This document shows, piece after piece, positions 47,403-56,783 of a stretch of 64,000 nt of DNA (position 1 is the first letter of the stretch; the number at the start of each line of letters is the position of its first letter). Source of the DNA: Prevotella intermedia ATCC 25611 = DSM 20706. GTDB taxonomy: Bacteria > Bacteroidota > Bacteroidia > Bacteroidales > Bacteroidaceae. The stretch covers positions 496,001-560,000 of the forward strand of contig NZ_CP019300.1 in NCBI RefSeq assembly GCF_001953955.1, written 5' to 3'. The position numbers and the translations under genes are program-made. Under the pieces are notes generated by a model. It was not told the DNA's origin. It was given only the letters and a program-made list of their open reading frames with translations, and searched no databases.

Positions 47403-48851
47403 TTACTCTTCGGGCTCTAAAATAGAACCGCCAAATTCTTTCACCTTACGAGAGAACTTGCCCCAAAAGCTGTTCTTGCGTTTCTCTTCTTCTTCCTGCT
47501 TGCGCTTTTCTTCTTCCTCTTCTCTGCGTTTGCGCTCTTCTTCCTCTATGCGGCGGCGTTCTGCTTCAGCTTTTTCTTTCTCTGCTGCTGTCAGTACAAC
47601 GCCTTGTCCGATTTCAGTCGGCTTTCTTGGTTCCTTGTGAAGGTCGCTTGTGGTAGCTGTTGTTGTCTTGGTTGTATCCTCAAACAGCTTCTGGTCGGGG
47701 TTGATAGGAGCACCTGCACAGTTGATGTCGCCCTTTGCCACCAAACCGAGAATGGTGTTCATCGTGCCGTTCTTGGCATTGATGTCGGCATTGCTTGCAT
47801 TGATGGTTTGGGTAACGAACTTCGCAATTCTGATTTTATCGACGTGAGAATGGTTGCGGAAAGCGCGTTCAATGTTCTTCATATTAGAGCCACCGCCTGT
47901 AAGAATGAAACCGCCTAAGAGCTTGTCTGCAAATTCTGCTGGAATTTGATAGATTACATTCTCGATGATTTCTTCGACGCGGGCTTCAATGATGGAAATG
48001 AGTTTCCTGCTTTCTACCGAGTAATCGTCGGTTACTGTGTAAGAAAGGTTGTTGTCGATGTCGTTGTCGTCGGTGTATGCACTGCCGTATGTGAGCTTCA
48101 GCTTCTCTGCATCTTTCTCTTCCATCTGCAAGCTGGCAATGTCTTTTGTGATATTCGCACCACCAAGCGGCAGTACTGCCAAATGACGGAGTATGTTCTT
48201 GTAGTAAACCGATACTGTTGTGGTTTCTGCTCCAAGGTCTACAAGCACGCAACCGCCGCGCTTTTCGTTTTCGGTGAGTACGCTGTCTGCCAATGCCAAA
48301 GGTGCAAGATACATCTCGGCAATGGCGATGCCTGCCTTTTCAAAACAACTGTTGAGGTTGTCGTAGAACGATTTGCGCCAAAGTATGTTGAGGAAGTTGC
48401 CCTCCAAATGGTTTGCCTTAATGCCTACGGGGTCGATAGAGTCTTGGTTGTCTACCTTGTATTCTTGTGTGGCAGCATCGAGAATTTCCTGTTCCGGATA
48501 GCTCATATCGCGGTTTGCGTCCATCAATTCGTTTATCATATCGCTTGATATGATGGTGTCGGCAGGCAATTCCTTTACTATTACATTCTTTACACTGCGG
48601 ATAGACTGTCCTCCTACGCCTACATAGACGTGTGTTATTTCGTGTTTAAGCTGCTTTTTTAACTTGTTTATGATATTGGTTAAGCACTGTCCTGTCTTGT
48701 CGATGTTGTAGACTACGCCCTTTCTGATACATTGCGAGGCGTCTTCCTTGACAACGGCATTTACAGAGATACTGCCGTCAAGGTTCTTCTTGCCAGCTAT
48801 ACCCATAATTTTTGATGAGCCCAGTTCAATGGCTACAATAAATTCTGCCAT
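47403..48851 (-). CDS. ftsA: Cell division protein FtsA
   Basis: A 482-residue actin-like ATPase that tethers FtsZ to the membrane. The N-terminal FIVAIELGSSKIMGIAGKK and the SHS2-containing domain with VYVGVGGQSIRS are typical, as are CVLVDLGAETTTVSVYY and FILTGGGSNMKN in the nucleotide pocket. The tail is unusually charged (about residues 410-465, EEERKRREEEEEKRKQEEE) before the amphipathic membrane-targeting end NSFWGKFSRKVKEFGGS. It lies between ftsQ and ftsZ. Confidence 0.97.
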   Translation of the reverse strand: MAEFIVAIELGSSKIMGIAGKKNLDGSISVNAVVKEDASQCIRKGVVYNIDKTGQCLTNIINKLKKQLKHEITHVYVGVGGQSIRSVKNVIVKELPADTIISSDMINELMDANRDMSYPEQEILDAATQEYKVDNQDSIDPVGIKANHLEGNFLNILWRKSFYDNLNSCFEKAGIAIAEMYLAPLALADSVLTENEKRGGCVLVDLGAETTTVSVYYKNILRHLAVLPLGGANITKDIASLQMEEKDAEKLKLTYGSAYTDDNDIDNNLSYTVTDDYSVESRKLISIIEARVEEIIENVIYQIPAEFADKLLGGFILTGGGSNMKNIERAFRNHSHVDKIRIAKFVTQTINASNADINAKNGTMNTILGLVAKGDINCAGAPINPDQKLFEDTTKTTTATTSDLHKEPRKPTEIGQGVVLTAAEKEKAEAERRRIEEEERKRREEEEEKRKQEEEEKRKNSFWGKFSRKVKEFGGSILEPEE

Positions 48852-48884
48852 ACACTAAAATACTTTATAACTTATGTTTTATTC

Positions 48885-49745
48885 TTATTCTGATACTTCT
48901 GTCGGAATTGTTTCTTCTTGCTTTGCTTGCTGCTGTAAAGCTGCTTGTGGTTGTTGTTCAGACTTTTTCTTGCAAATAATCTGGTTGTCGAACTCTACAT
49001 TGATGTACGAGTACTTGTTCCAACCAGCCTGCGAGAGCCCATAGCGATAGAATTTCTCGGTTCGTTCGAGCTTCTTTGCCACAAACTCGGCTATACTTTT
49101 CTCGTTTGCAGACTTGCTTTTCCTTATTGGCAGGTAGCCAATAAATATAATGTGGTCGCCTATTCGTGGTACAAGTTCTATGCCACGGTCGGCACAAACG
49201 TGGATTTGCTCAATCTGATTGAGCCAGAAATCCGATTTGTTTATAGCTTTTGCCAATGGTGCAATGCCATAGTGGGCAAACCATTGGCTGATGTTTCCCG
49301 ATGCGATGATTAAATCGCTTGTATATTTAGAGTTCGGAAGTATTCCTCCGTTATCGTCCAAGTAATAGTCTTCTCCTTTATCGTTCTTGATACGAATGAT
49401 AGGCATACGTTGCGAAATCATAATATTCACGTGCCCATTCTCGGTTATGTAGCATTGCGCAGTGTCTACAAATGGTCCAACCTTCAAGGCTTCTTCTATT
49501 CTTCGTGGCTTTATTGCGTCCAATTGCTTGTTAAGCGGATAGAGTTGTTCCTTTTCAAGAATGGATTTTATTTCCCTTGCACTGAGGAAGCCAGAGTTGT
49601 TGGAATCGGAAATGTTGATGTTCACTTTCGTACAGATGCGATGGCTCTTGTCTGGCGTGTTCCACGAGGTTACCGCCATAACAAGATAGAATGCCAACAT
49701 GGCATCTAATGCGCAGAAAGTTATCTTCTTCCAGTTTGTGTACAT
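48885..49745 (-). CDS. ftsQ: Cell division protein FtsQ
   Basis: A 286-residue single-pass membrane protein. The TM helix covers about residues 8-27 (ITFCALDAMLAFYLVMAV), followed by the periplasmic POTRA-like and beta domains with NINISDSNNSGFLSAREIKS and DFWLNQIEQIHVCADRGIEL. It links early and late divisome proteins. The sequence is poorly conserved, as in all FtsQ proteins; position between murC and ftsA supports the call. It lies 4 bp after the murC stop. Confidence 0.88.
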   Translation of the reverse strand: MYTNWKKITFCALDAMLAFYLVMAVTSWNTPDKSHRICTKVNINISDSNNSGFLSAREIKSILEKEQLYPLNKQLDAIKPRRIEEALKVGPFVDTAQCYITENGHVNIMISQRMPIIRIKNDKGEDYYLDDNGGILPNSKYTSDLIIASGNISQWFAHYGIAPLAKAINKSDFWLNQIEQIHVCADRGIELVPRIGDHIIFIGYLPIRKSKSANEKSIAEFVAKKLERTEKFYRYGLSQAGWNKYSYINVEFDNQIICKKKSEQQPQAALQQQAKQEETIPTEVSE

Positions 49746-49749
49746 TTCC

Positions 49750-51135
49750 TTATCTCTGTTCCTTCTCTTTTATAATCTCTGTAAGTTGTCCCACGTAGTT
49801 GTCAAGGTTTCCTGCTCCCAGCACTACAAGCACATCGAAGTCCCTGCCTTTTGCAAACTCCAGCACATCGTCTTTCCTTATCATTTGTTTCTCAACATTG
49901 CTGCTGAGGTTGTCGTAGATAAGTGCTGACGTTACGCCTGGTATAGGCTCTTCTCTTGCAGGGTAAATCTCGGTGAGTACCACTTCGTCGAAATGGCTGA
50001 GTGCTTCTGCAAAGTCCCTATAGAAATCGTTCGTGCGCGAGTAGAGATGAGGTTGGAAAATAACCGTAATCTTCCGATTCGGGTAAATTTCCTTCAAGCT
50101 CTTGGCACTTTGCAGTATTTCCTTAGGGTGGTGCGCATAGTCGGAAAGCAACACGTGGCGGTCGTTCTTCAGCTTGAAGTCGAAGCGACGGTCCACTCCT
50201 TCGTAGCTTTTCATGCCCTTGCGCAGTTCGTCGGCTGTGCAACCGCTGAGTTGTGCCAATGCCATAGCAGCGATGCCGTTCTCTATATTGATAGGAACGG
50301 GCTGTCCTAACTCTATGTCCGTAACGTTTTCGATGGGCGACACCATATCGAATACGATGGTTCCGTTTTGTATTCGTATGTTTTCAGCGTGAAAATCGCC
50401 TGCTTCCCTGCTGTATTCATACACCTTAACGCCTGCTTGTACGTTCTGTTTCATCTCCAAATCCTTATGGATAACGAGGGCACCGCCAGTCTGTATCAGT
50501 TCGGTGTAATGGCGGAAACTTTCCAAGTAGGCTTCTTTAGTGCCGTAAATGTCCAAGTGGTCGGGGTCGGTCGATGTGATAACGCTCATATATGGGCGCA
50601 ACCAATGGAAAGAACGGTCGAACTCGTCGGCTTCGATAACCACATAGTCGCTTTTGTTCGACAGTATGTAGTTTGTGCCGTAGTTCTTTGAAATGCCACC
50701 AAGGAAAGCGTTGCAATCCAAGTGGCTCTGGTGCATAATGTGGGCGCACATTGTTGAGGTGCTCGTCTTGCCGTGTGTACCGGCAAAGCAAAGTCCTTTG
50801 TGTGTTTGCGTGAGCCTGCCCAATACCTGTGCACGCTTTTCTATCTGAAATCCATTTGCACGGAAAAAAGCCAGTTCCTTGTGCGTATCGGGAATGGCTG
50901 GTGTGTAAACCACCAATGTTGTGGCGGGGTCTTTGCACGCTTCGGGAATCAAGTCTGTGTTCTCTTCGTAGTGCAGTTGTATTCCTTCTTGTTCCAAATG
51001 GCGTGTCAAGTCAGACGGTGTCTTGTCGTAGCCTGCTACCACAAGTCCTTTCTGACGGAAATATCGAGCCACGGCACTCATGCCGATGCCACCTGCTCCT
51101 ACGAAATAAACAGCTTTAATATCCTTCAGTTCCAT
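49750..51135 (-). CDS. murC: UDP-N-acetylmuramate--L-alanine ligase MurC
   Basis: A 461-residue ATP-dependent ligase that adds the first amino acid of the peptidoglycan stem peptide. It shows the NAD-like VYFVGAGGIGMSAVARYF start, the P-loop GTHGKTSTSTMCAH, and VIEADEFDRSF and DYAHHPKEI motifs. The ATG at 51135 gives the usual family start (MELKDIKAVYFVG); a start 33 bases upstream only adds a non-conserved stretch. It lies 45 bp after murG. Confidence 0.96.
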   Translation of the reverse strand: MELKDIKAVYFVGAGGIGMSAVARYFRQKGLVVAGYDKTPSDLTRHLEQEGIQLHYEENTDLIPEACKDPATTLVVYTPAIPDTHKELAFFRANGFQIEKRAQVLGRLTQTHKGLCFAGTHGKTSTSTMCAHIMHQSHLDCNAFLGGISKNYGTNYILSNKSDYVVIEADEFDRSFHWLRPYMSVITSTDPDHLDIYGTKEAYLESFRHYTELIQTGGALVIHKDLEMKQNVQAGVKVYEYSREAGDFHAENIRIQNGTIVFDMVSPIENVTDIELGQPVPINIENGIAAMALAQLSGCTADELRKGMKSYEGVDRRFDFKLKNDRHVLLSDYAHHPKEILQSAKSLKEIYPNRKITVIFQPHLYSRTNDFYRDFAEALSHFDEVVLTEIYPAREEPIPGVTSALIYDNLSSNVEKQMIRKDDVLEFAKGRDFDVLVVLGAGNLDNYVGQLTEIIKEKEQR

Positions 51136-51180
51136 TTTCCGTATTGTCGTTCGGTGTATTGAAAACACCTCTTGTTCGTT

Positions 51181-52284
51181 TTATTTAATCAGTTTCATCA
51201 CTTCTTCTGCAATCACGTCGGCAGAGTCGTGAAGTCCCATTCTCTTTACATTCTCGCTTAAATCTGCAAGTTTCTGCTCGTCGGTTACGGTCTTTACCGC
51301 CAACTGTAAGAGCGTTTCGGGTGCTTCGACATCTTTGACAAGCAATGCCGCACCTTTGTTTACCAATGCCATTGCGTTCTTTGTCTGATGGTCTTCTGCA
51401 ACGTTGGGGCTTGGCACAAGTATGACAGGCTTGCCAATGAGCTGGAACTCGCTGATAGAACTTGCTCCTGCGCGGCTGATTACCAAGTCGGCAGCCTTGT
51501 AAGCTGCACCCATATCGCCGATGAAATCCATAATTTTAAGGTTCGGAAGTTCCTTTCCCTTCATTTCATCGAGGATAGACTGGTGATAGTATTTGCCTGT
51601 TTGCCATATAAACTGTGCGTCGGAAGCCTCTATAAGGTCTAAGTGTTCCAACACGGCACGGTTAATGGTGCGTGCGCCCAGACTGCCACCTACCAGCAGA
51701 ATGGTCTTCTTCTTGGGGTTCAGCTCGAACGATTTTCTTGCCTCTTCTTGCGAAAGCGGTGTTTCGAGTACGTTCTGTCGCACTGGATTACCTGTCATAA
51801 TGATTTTTTCGGCTGGGAAGAAACGTTCCATTCCTTCGTAAGCCACACAAATCTTCTTTGCCTTTTTAGAAAGCAATTTGTTGGTTACACCAGCGTAAGA
51901 GTTCTGTTCTTGAATTAAGCAAGGAATGCCCATCTTTGAACACTCGTAAAGCGTTGCGCCACTTGCGTAGCCACCTACTCCCACAGCAACCTGCGGTTTA
52001 AAGTCTTTTATAATCTTGCGTGCCAAGCGCAGACTCTTCCAGAGCTTGCAGAGCACACTGAAATTCTTCAGCTTGTTTGCGCGGTTAAATCCCTTAATGG
52101 GCAAGCCTTTAATCTCGTAGCCTGCAGCAGGAACACGTTGCATTTCCATTCTTCCTTCTGCTCCGACGAATAGTATCTTTGCGTCAGGGTGTTTTGCTTT
52201 AATGGCATTGGCTATCGACACAGCTGGAAAGATGTGTCCGCCTGTTCCGCCACCGCTTATGATGATTCTTAACTCTTCGTTCAT
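51181..52284 (-). CDS. murG: UDP-GlcNAc transferase MurG (lipid II synthesis)
   Basis: A 367-residue GT28 glycosyltransferase that adds GlcNAc to lipid I at the inner membrane to make lipid II. Visible motifs are ISGGGTGGHIFPAVSIA (nucleotide and acceptor loop), GGYASGATL, GGSLGARTINRAV, and the UDP-binding LVPSPNVAEDHQTKNAMAL. Unlike its neighbours it is preceded by 438 bp of non-coding DNA holding repeat copy 6, and it has its own promoter at 52304-52312. Confidence 0.97.
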   Translation of the reverse strand: MNEELRIIISGGGTGGHIFPAVSIANAIKAKHPDAKILFVGAEGRMEMQRVPAAGYEIKGLPIKGFNRANKLKNFSVLCKLWKSLRLARKIIKDFKPQVAVGVGGYASGATLYECSKMGIPCLIQEQNSYAGVTNKLLSKKAKKICVAYEGMERFFPAEKIIMTGNPVRQNVLETPLSQEEARKSFELNPKKKTILLVGGSLGARTINRAVLEHLDLIEASDAQFIWQTGKYYHQSILDEMKGKELPNLKIMDFIGDMGAAYKAADLVISRAGASSISEFQLIGKPVILVPSPNVAEDHQTKNAMALVNKGAALLVKDVEAPETLLQLAVKTVTDEQKLADLSENVKRMGLHDSADVIAEEVMKLIK

Positions 52285-52303
52285 AGTCTCTATTTATCAA
52301 CCT

Positions 52304-52312
52304 ACAAAGTTA
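52304..52312 (-). promoter_or_regulatory. -7 element of a murG promoter
   Basis: Minus-strand TAACTTTGT fits TAnnTTTG and lies about 20 bp before the ATG. It would make murG-murC-ftsQ-ftsA-ftsZ a separate transcription unit. Confidence 0.5.
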
Positions 52313-52508
52313 ATCATTTTTTTTGTTTTGTCGTAAAATTAACCACTTAAAAATGTGAAATATCACAAATGTAGTTTTGTCGTGGTATAGCCACTGTATT
52401 TCAGTTTGTTATCTTCTGTTTCTCAACAAAAGCAGTTCAGTAATTTTTCAATAGGCAATTGCTTTTCGCTTCCTTTCTTGTGGCAAGTGCTGAAAATCGC
52501 TTCAGTTT

Positions 52509-52694
52509 TGTAAAGATAATTCGACAGAAAAATGATAATTTCGATTTGACGTTGCGAAAGCGTAGGTTTTGCGATGCAAAAGAGCCGCTTTTACCGTGTA
52601 AAACCTACGCTTTTGCAATGCAAAACAATAGGTTTTATAATGTGCTGACATAGAGTAAGTTAAGCGATAGATATTCTTTGAAAAAATATTTACA
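52509..52694 (+). repeat. 186-bp interspersed repeat, copy 6, inside the dcw cluster
   Basis: Ends TGTAAA and TTTACA, 186 bp. The arms GCGTAGGTTTTGC and GTAAAACCTACGC (TAGG type) enclose a loop carrying GAGCCGC. It lies between ftsW (28 bp from its stop) and murG, opposite to the direction of transcription. The rest of 52285-52722 holds only the murG promoter. Confidence 0.9.
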
Positions 52695-52722
52695 CTTTTG
52701 CGGCGTTTTTTCTGTCTCTTGC

Positions 52723-53994
52723 TTATGCTCCGACAGTTTTTCTTACGGTTGCCGTATCGTTATCGCGCTTTTTGGCAAAACGGCTGATACTTAGCAGCAT
52801 ACCTATGTAAAGACAGTTGATGATGGTAGATGTTCCACCCTTGCTGATAAGCGGTAGCGGTTGTCCTGTAACGGGGGCTAACCCCACTGCCACAGCCATA
52901 TTGAAGAGTGCCTGCGTAACTAATAGGAAAGCAATGCCCATTGCAAGGAATGCGGGGAACGAGTTTTCGCACCTGCCAGCTATCTGTCCCGACCTCATCA
53001 GTATCACAATGTAGAGGAAAGCTACGAAAAATGCTCCTATGATGCCCATTTCTTCGATAATGATGGCATAGATAAAGTCGGAGAATGCTTGCGAAAGGAA
53101 GTCTCGTTCGTTAGAGTTGCCAGGCCCTTTGCCCAAAATGTTCGACGACGCAATGGCGATGTTGGCGTGTCCTATCTGTCCGTCCTTATCGAGGTCGTAG
53201 TCTTTTGGTGCTACGTATTCGTTGTTTAAAAATCTGTTGATACGTGCTTTCCACGTGTCGGCACGGTGGAAAAGCTTTCCTATGAAGTTCTCTTCGGTTT
53301 CTTCTTCCACGAGTGTTGTCTGCTCGGTAAGGGTCTGTTTAGGTGCGTTTTTCTCTTCGTCGGTTCCTACAGCCATTACCAATGCAAGTGCAAAAACCAC
53401 CGTCAGTGCCCCGACACCTAAGAGTTTTCCTATTTGTTTTAAAGGCACACGCCCCACAAACATCATAAGCAGCACGGTTAAACTTGCCAGCAGTGCCGTG
53501 GAAAGGTTCTCGAAACTAATGGGAATGATGATGGCTGCCGATAGAAACAGTATGTATTTGAAAGCCTTTTTGGCGGCTCCAGTTTCGGTTTGCATGGCAC
53601 TGAGTATCTGTGCAACTGCCAGTACCAGTGCGCCTTTGCCCAATTCGGAAGGTTGGAACTGAATGCCCATAACCTCAATCCACCTACTTGCGCCGTTCGT
53701 AACGCCACCTGTAAGCAGCACGCCTATCAGCATCAGCACCGAAAGGACGAGAGCGGGGAGTGTCGCTATCTTGAAATACCGACACTTTATGTTCATTACG
53801 ACAATCATAACGATGAACCCAATGAACAGCATTCCACCGTGCTTCAGCAGCGGTGCCCAATAGTTTCCTCCCTTGTACGAAAGTGTACTCGATGCCGAAT
53901 ATACTTCTACAATGCTAATCATACAAAGAAGGAAGAATACCATCCATATTACTTTGTCGCCTTTGAATATGTTGTTAAGGGACTTTAGGCTCAT
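52723..53994 (-). CDS. ftsW: Lipid II polymerase/flippase FtsW (SEDS family)
   Basis: A 423-residue SEDS membrane protein with about ten transmembrane helices that works with FtsI at the septum. The motifs GLAPVTGQPLPLISKGGTS near the C-terminus and FQPSELGKGALVLAVAQIL in the middle are diagnostic. A hydrophilic insertion (about residues 210-280, rich in Glu/Thr and Lys) sits in the large periplasmic loop. It lies 58 bp after murD; repeat copy 6 separates it from murG. Confidence 0.93.
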   Translation of the reverse strand: MSLKSLNNIFKGDKVIWMVFFLLCMISIVEVYSASSTLSYKGGNYWAPLLKHGGMLFIGFIVMIVVMNIKCRYFKIATLPALVLSVLMLIGVLLTGGVTNGASRWIEVMGIQFQPSELGKGALVLAVAQILSAMQTETGAAKKAFKYILFLSAAIIIPISFENLSTALLASLTVLLMMFVGRVPLKQIGKLLGVGALTVVFALALVMAVGTDEEKNAPKQTLTEQTTLVEEETEENFIGKLFHRADTWKARINRFLNNEYVAPKDYDLDKDGQIGHANIAIASSNILGKGPGNSNERDFLSQAFSDFIYAIIIEEMGIIGAFFVAFLYIVILMRSGQIAGRCENSFPAFLAMGIAFLLVTQALFNMAVAVGLAPVTGQPLPLISKGGTSTIINCLYIGMLLSISRFAKKRDNDTATVRKTVGA

Positions 53995-54052
53995 TTTCTG
54001 TCGTTTTGAAGTTTTAAAATGAAGTATTAACGTGTTGTCTTATATGTTGTTT

Positions 54053-55384
54053 TTACAGTGCGCGTGCAAGTGTCTTGAACTGCTCGCCACGGTCTTCCAT
54101 ATTCTTGAACAAGTCGAAACTTGCGCAGCACGGACTTAGCAGTACGGTGTCGCCAGGCTTTGCCATAGCGTAGCACGCCTCAATGCACTCCTTCATAGAG
54201 TGGGTGTCGCGTACAGGAATGCCCAATTCATCGAAGTTTTCGTGCAATTTCTGGTTGTCTGCACCGAGATAAACCAAGCCTACACACTTCTTTTTCACAA
54301 GGTCTTTAATGGCGTTGTAGTCGTTGCCCTTGTCTTTGCCGCCAATAATGAGAATGGTAGGTGTACGCATACTTTCCAAAGCATACCAGCAAGCGTCTAC
54401 GTTCGTAGCTTTCGAGTCGTTGATGTATTGAACACCAGCCACCTTGCATACCTTTTCCAAGCGATGTTCCACACCAGGGAAATCGCTCAGGCTTTTGCGA
54501 ATGCTTTCTTTCTTGATGCCGCTGATGTTCGATGCTAATCCTGCTGCCAACGAGTTGTATATGTTGTGCTTGCCCGTAAGCGACAAGTCTTCCTGTTCCA
54601 TATTGAATGGGGTAGGCTGTTCGAGGGTGTACTGTCCTTCCTCTATGTAGCCGATGCTGCCCTTCTCTTTGAGTTCGGAGAATGGATATTGCACCGCCTT
54701 TACGTCGAACTTCTCCAACTCTTTCTTGATGACAGGGTCGTCGTTCCAGTAAATAAAGCAGTCTTCGTGTGTTTGGTTCTGAATGATGCGCATTTTAGAG
54801 TCGGCATACTTCTCGAACTGATTGTCGTAGCGGTCCAAATGGTCGGGGGTGATGTTCAGCAAGATAGCGATGTTTGCACGGAAATCGTACATATCGTCGA
54901 GCTGGAAACTGCTAAGTTCAATCACGTAGTAGTCGTGTGGCTCTTCAGCAATCTGCAAGGCGAGGCTCTTGCCGATGTTTCCTGCCAGTCCAACGTCGTA
55001 TCCAGCATCTTTGAATATATGGTAGATGAGGCTTGTAGTTGTGGTTTTGCCGTTGCTACCTGTAATACAAACCATTTTGGAATTAGTGTATCGGCCTGCA
55101 AATTCTATTTCGCTGATGATGTGCGTGCCCTGTTCGATAAGCTTTTTCACTATCGGAGCTTCCTTCGGAATGCCAGGACTTTTTATGATTTCGTCGGCAT
55201 TCAGAATCTTTTCCTCCGTGTGTTGCCCCTCTTCCCACTCTATGTTGTGGTCGTTGAGTAGCTTTTTATATTTATCTTTGATAGCAGACATATCCGAAAC
55301 AAACACGTCGAAGCCTTTCGCCTTTGCCAATACGGCAGCTCCTGCACCGCTTTCGCCTGCTCCTAACACTACAATTCTCTTCAT
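54053..55384 (-). CDS. murD: UDP-N-acetylmuramoylalanine--D-glutamate ligase MurD
   Basis: A 443-residue ligase that adds D-glutamate to UDP-MurNAc-L-Ala. It shows RIVVLGAGESGAGAAVLAK, the P-loop CITGSNGKTTTTSLIYHIF, and YINDSKATNVDACWYALES. The ATG at 55384 gives the family start (MKRIVVLGAGESG); the frame extends ten codons further without conserved residues. Position between mraY and ftsW is the standard dcw order. Confidence 0.96.
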   Translation of the reverse strand: MKRIVVLGAGESGAGAAVLAKAKGFDVFVSDMSAIKDKYKKLLNDHNIEWEEGQHTEEKILNADEIIKSPGIPKEAPIVKKLIEQGTHIISEIEFAGRYTNSKMVCITGSNGKTTTTSLIYHIFKDAGYDVGLAGNIGKSLALQIAEEPHDYYVIELSSFQLDDMYDFRANIAILLNITPDHLDRYDNQFEKYADSKMRIIQNQTHEDCFIYWNDDPVIKKELEKFDVKAVQYPFSELKEKGSIGYIEEGQYTLEQPTPFNMEQEDLSLTGKHNIYNSLAAGLASNISGIKKESIRKSLSDFPGVEHRLEKVCKVAGVQYINDSKATNVDACWYALESMRTPTILIIGGKDKGNDYNAIKDLVKKKCVGLVYLGADNQKLHENFDELGIPVRDTHSMKECIEACYAMAKPGDTVLLSPCCASFDLFKNMEDRGEQFKTLARAL

Positions 55385-55460
55385 ATTTACTTGTCTTTTA
55401 TCGTCGTTTTGCAAGGCTGTTGTCCTTGCGGTTGTTTTGTTCTGGTGTATCTTTCTCGTT

Positions 55461-56732
55461 TTATCTAATCTTCAAAGTAATGATGGTCAGTGCCACCAAG
55501 ATAATGGTTACAATCCAGAAACGAAGGGTAATCTTGCTTTCGTGCACTGGTGTGTGGGGCGTTTTGATGAGATATTTGCAGTCTGGTTCCAATCGGCAGT
55601 CTTCTGTTCGGAAACTATCGTGGATAGGCGCACGCTTGAAAATACGTTGCTTTATGCCTCTACGCTTGCCCAACTTGTAGTAGTAGACTTGCAAAATAAC
55701 ACTTAAACTTTCCACGAAGAAGATGCCACACAAGATAGGCAGCAGCAATTCTTTATGGATAATGATAGCACCTACGGCGATGATACCGCCAATGGTGAGG
55801 CTGCCCGTGTCGCCCATAAACACTTGTGCAGGGTAGGCGTTGTACCAAAGGAAACCTATCAGCGCACCGATGAAAGCCATGAAGAACACCACCAACTCTT
55901 CCGAGCCCGGAATATACATTATGTTCAAGTAGGCGGCATATTCAATATGGCTGCTTACATAAGCCAAGATGCCTAACGCCACACCTATGATGGCGGAGTT
56001 TCCTGCACACATTCCGTCCATTCCATCGTTTAAGTTCGCACCGTTTGAAACGGCTGTTACCACGATAATGGTCATAATAACGAACAATATCCAGCCTGCT
56101 GCCGTCTTGTATTTGCCACAGAACGACATAATTTCAGAGTAGTCGAGGTTGTGGTTTTTTATGAATGGAATGGTGGTCTTGAGGGTCTTCTCGGCTTCTT
56201 CGCCGTGTTTCACAATTATTTCCTGCCCATTATTGCTACGCATTTCCAAGTTGATGTTCGACTTGACATCGGGCGACGCCCATAGAACCAAGCCCACAAT
56301 AAGACCGATAGTGAACTGTCCGACTATCTTGTACTTGCCTTTCAATCCGTCTTTGTTGTGCTTGAAAATCTTAATAAAATCGTCCATTCCACCGAGAAAT
56401 CCGAGCCAAATGGTGGTAATGACCATTAAGATGAGATAGATGTTGCGCAAACGACCCAACAGCAATACAGGAATGAGCAATGCAACAATGATGATGATGC
56501 CGCCCATCGACGGTACACCTATCTTTTTAACACCGAACGGGTCGATGCTCGCATCGCGTTGCACCTCTGTAATTTGCTTTCTCTTGAGATATTTTATAAA
56601 CTTTTCGCCGAACCAAGCTGAAATTACCAATGCAAGAATCATTGCCATAATGGCTCGGAAACTGATGTAGCCCCATACGTGGGAGCCACTGATGCCGAAT
56701 TGGTCGAGCCAACGGAAGATGTAGTATAACAT
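55461..56732 (-). CDS. mraY: Phospho-N-acetylmuramoyl-pentapeptide transferase MraY
   Basis: A 423-residue membrane enzyme with about ten helices that transfers phospho-MurNAc-pentapeptide to undecaprenyl phosphate, making lipid I. Visible motifs are GVPSMGGIIIIVALLIP, LNDGMDGMCAGNSAI (metal-binding aspartates), VFMGDTGSLTIGGI and the C-terminal RAPIHDSF. It is longer than the E. coli protein because of a loop of about 60 residues (about 165-225), which is usual in Bacteroidetes. Confidence 0.96.
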   Translation of the reverse strand: MLYYIFRWLDQFGISGSHVWGYISFRAIMAMILALVISAWFGEKFIKYLKRKQITEVQRDASIDPFGVKKIGVPSMGGIIIIVALLIPVLLLGRLRNIYLILMVITTIWLGFLGGMDDFIKIFKHNKDGLKGKYKIVGQFTIGLIVGLVLWASPDVKSNINLEMRSNNGQEIIVKHGEEAEKTLKTTIPFIKNHNLDYSEIMSFCGKYKTAAGWILFVIMTIIVVTAVSNGANLNDGMDGMCAGNSAIIGVALGILAYVSSHIEYAAYLNIMYIPGSEELVVFFMAFIGALIGFLWYNAYPAQVFMGDTGSLTIGGIIAVGAIIIHKELLLPILCGIFFVESLSVILQVYYYKLGKRRGIKQRIFKRAPIHDSFRTEDCRLEPDCKYLIKTPHTPVHESKITLRFWIVTIILVALTIITLKIR

Positions 56733-56783
56733 AATGTCTTTATTTAAAGTTAGGCTTTTTATTCGTTACTGCTTACGGTTTCT

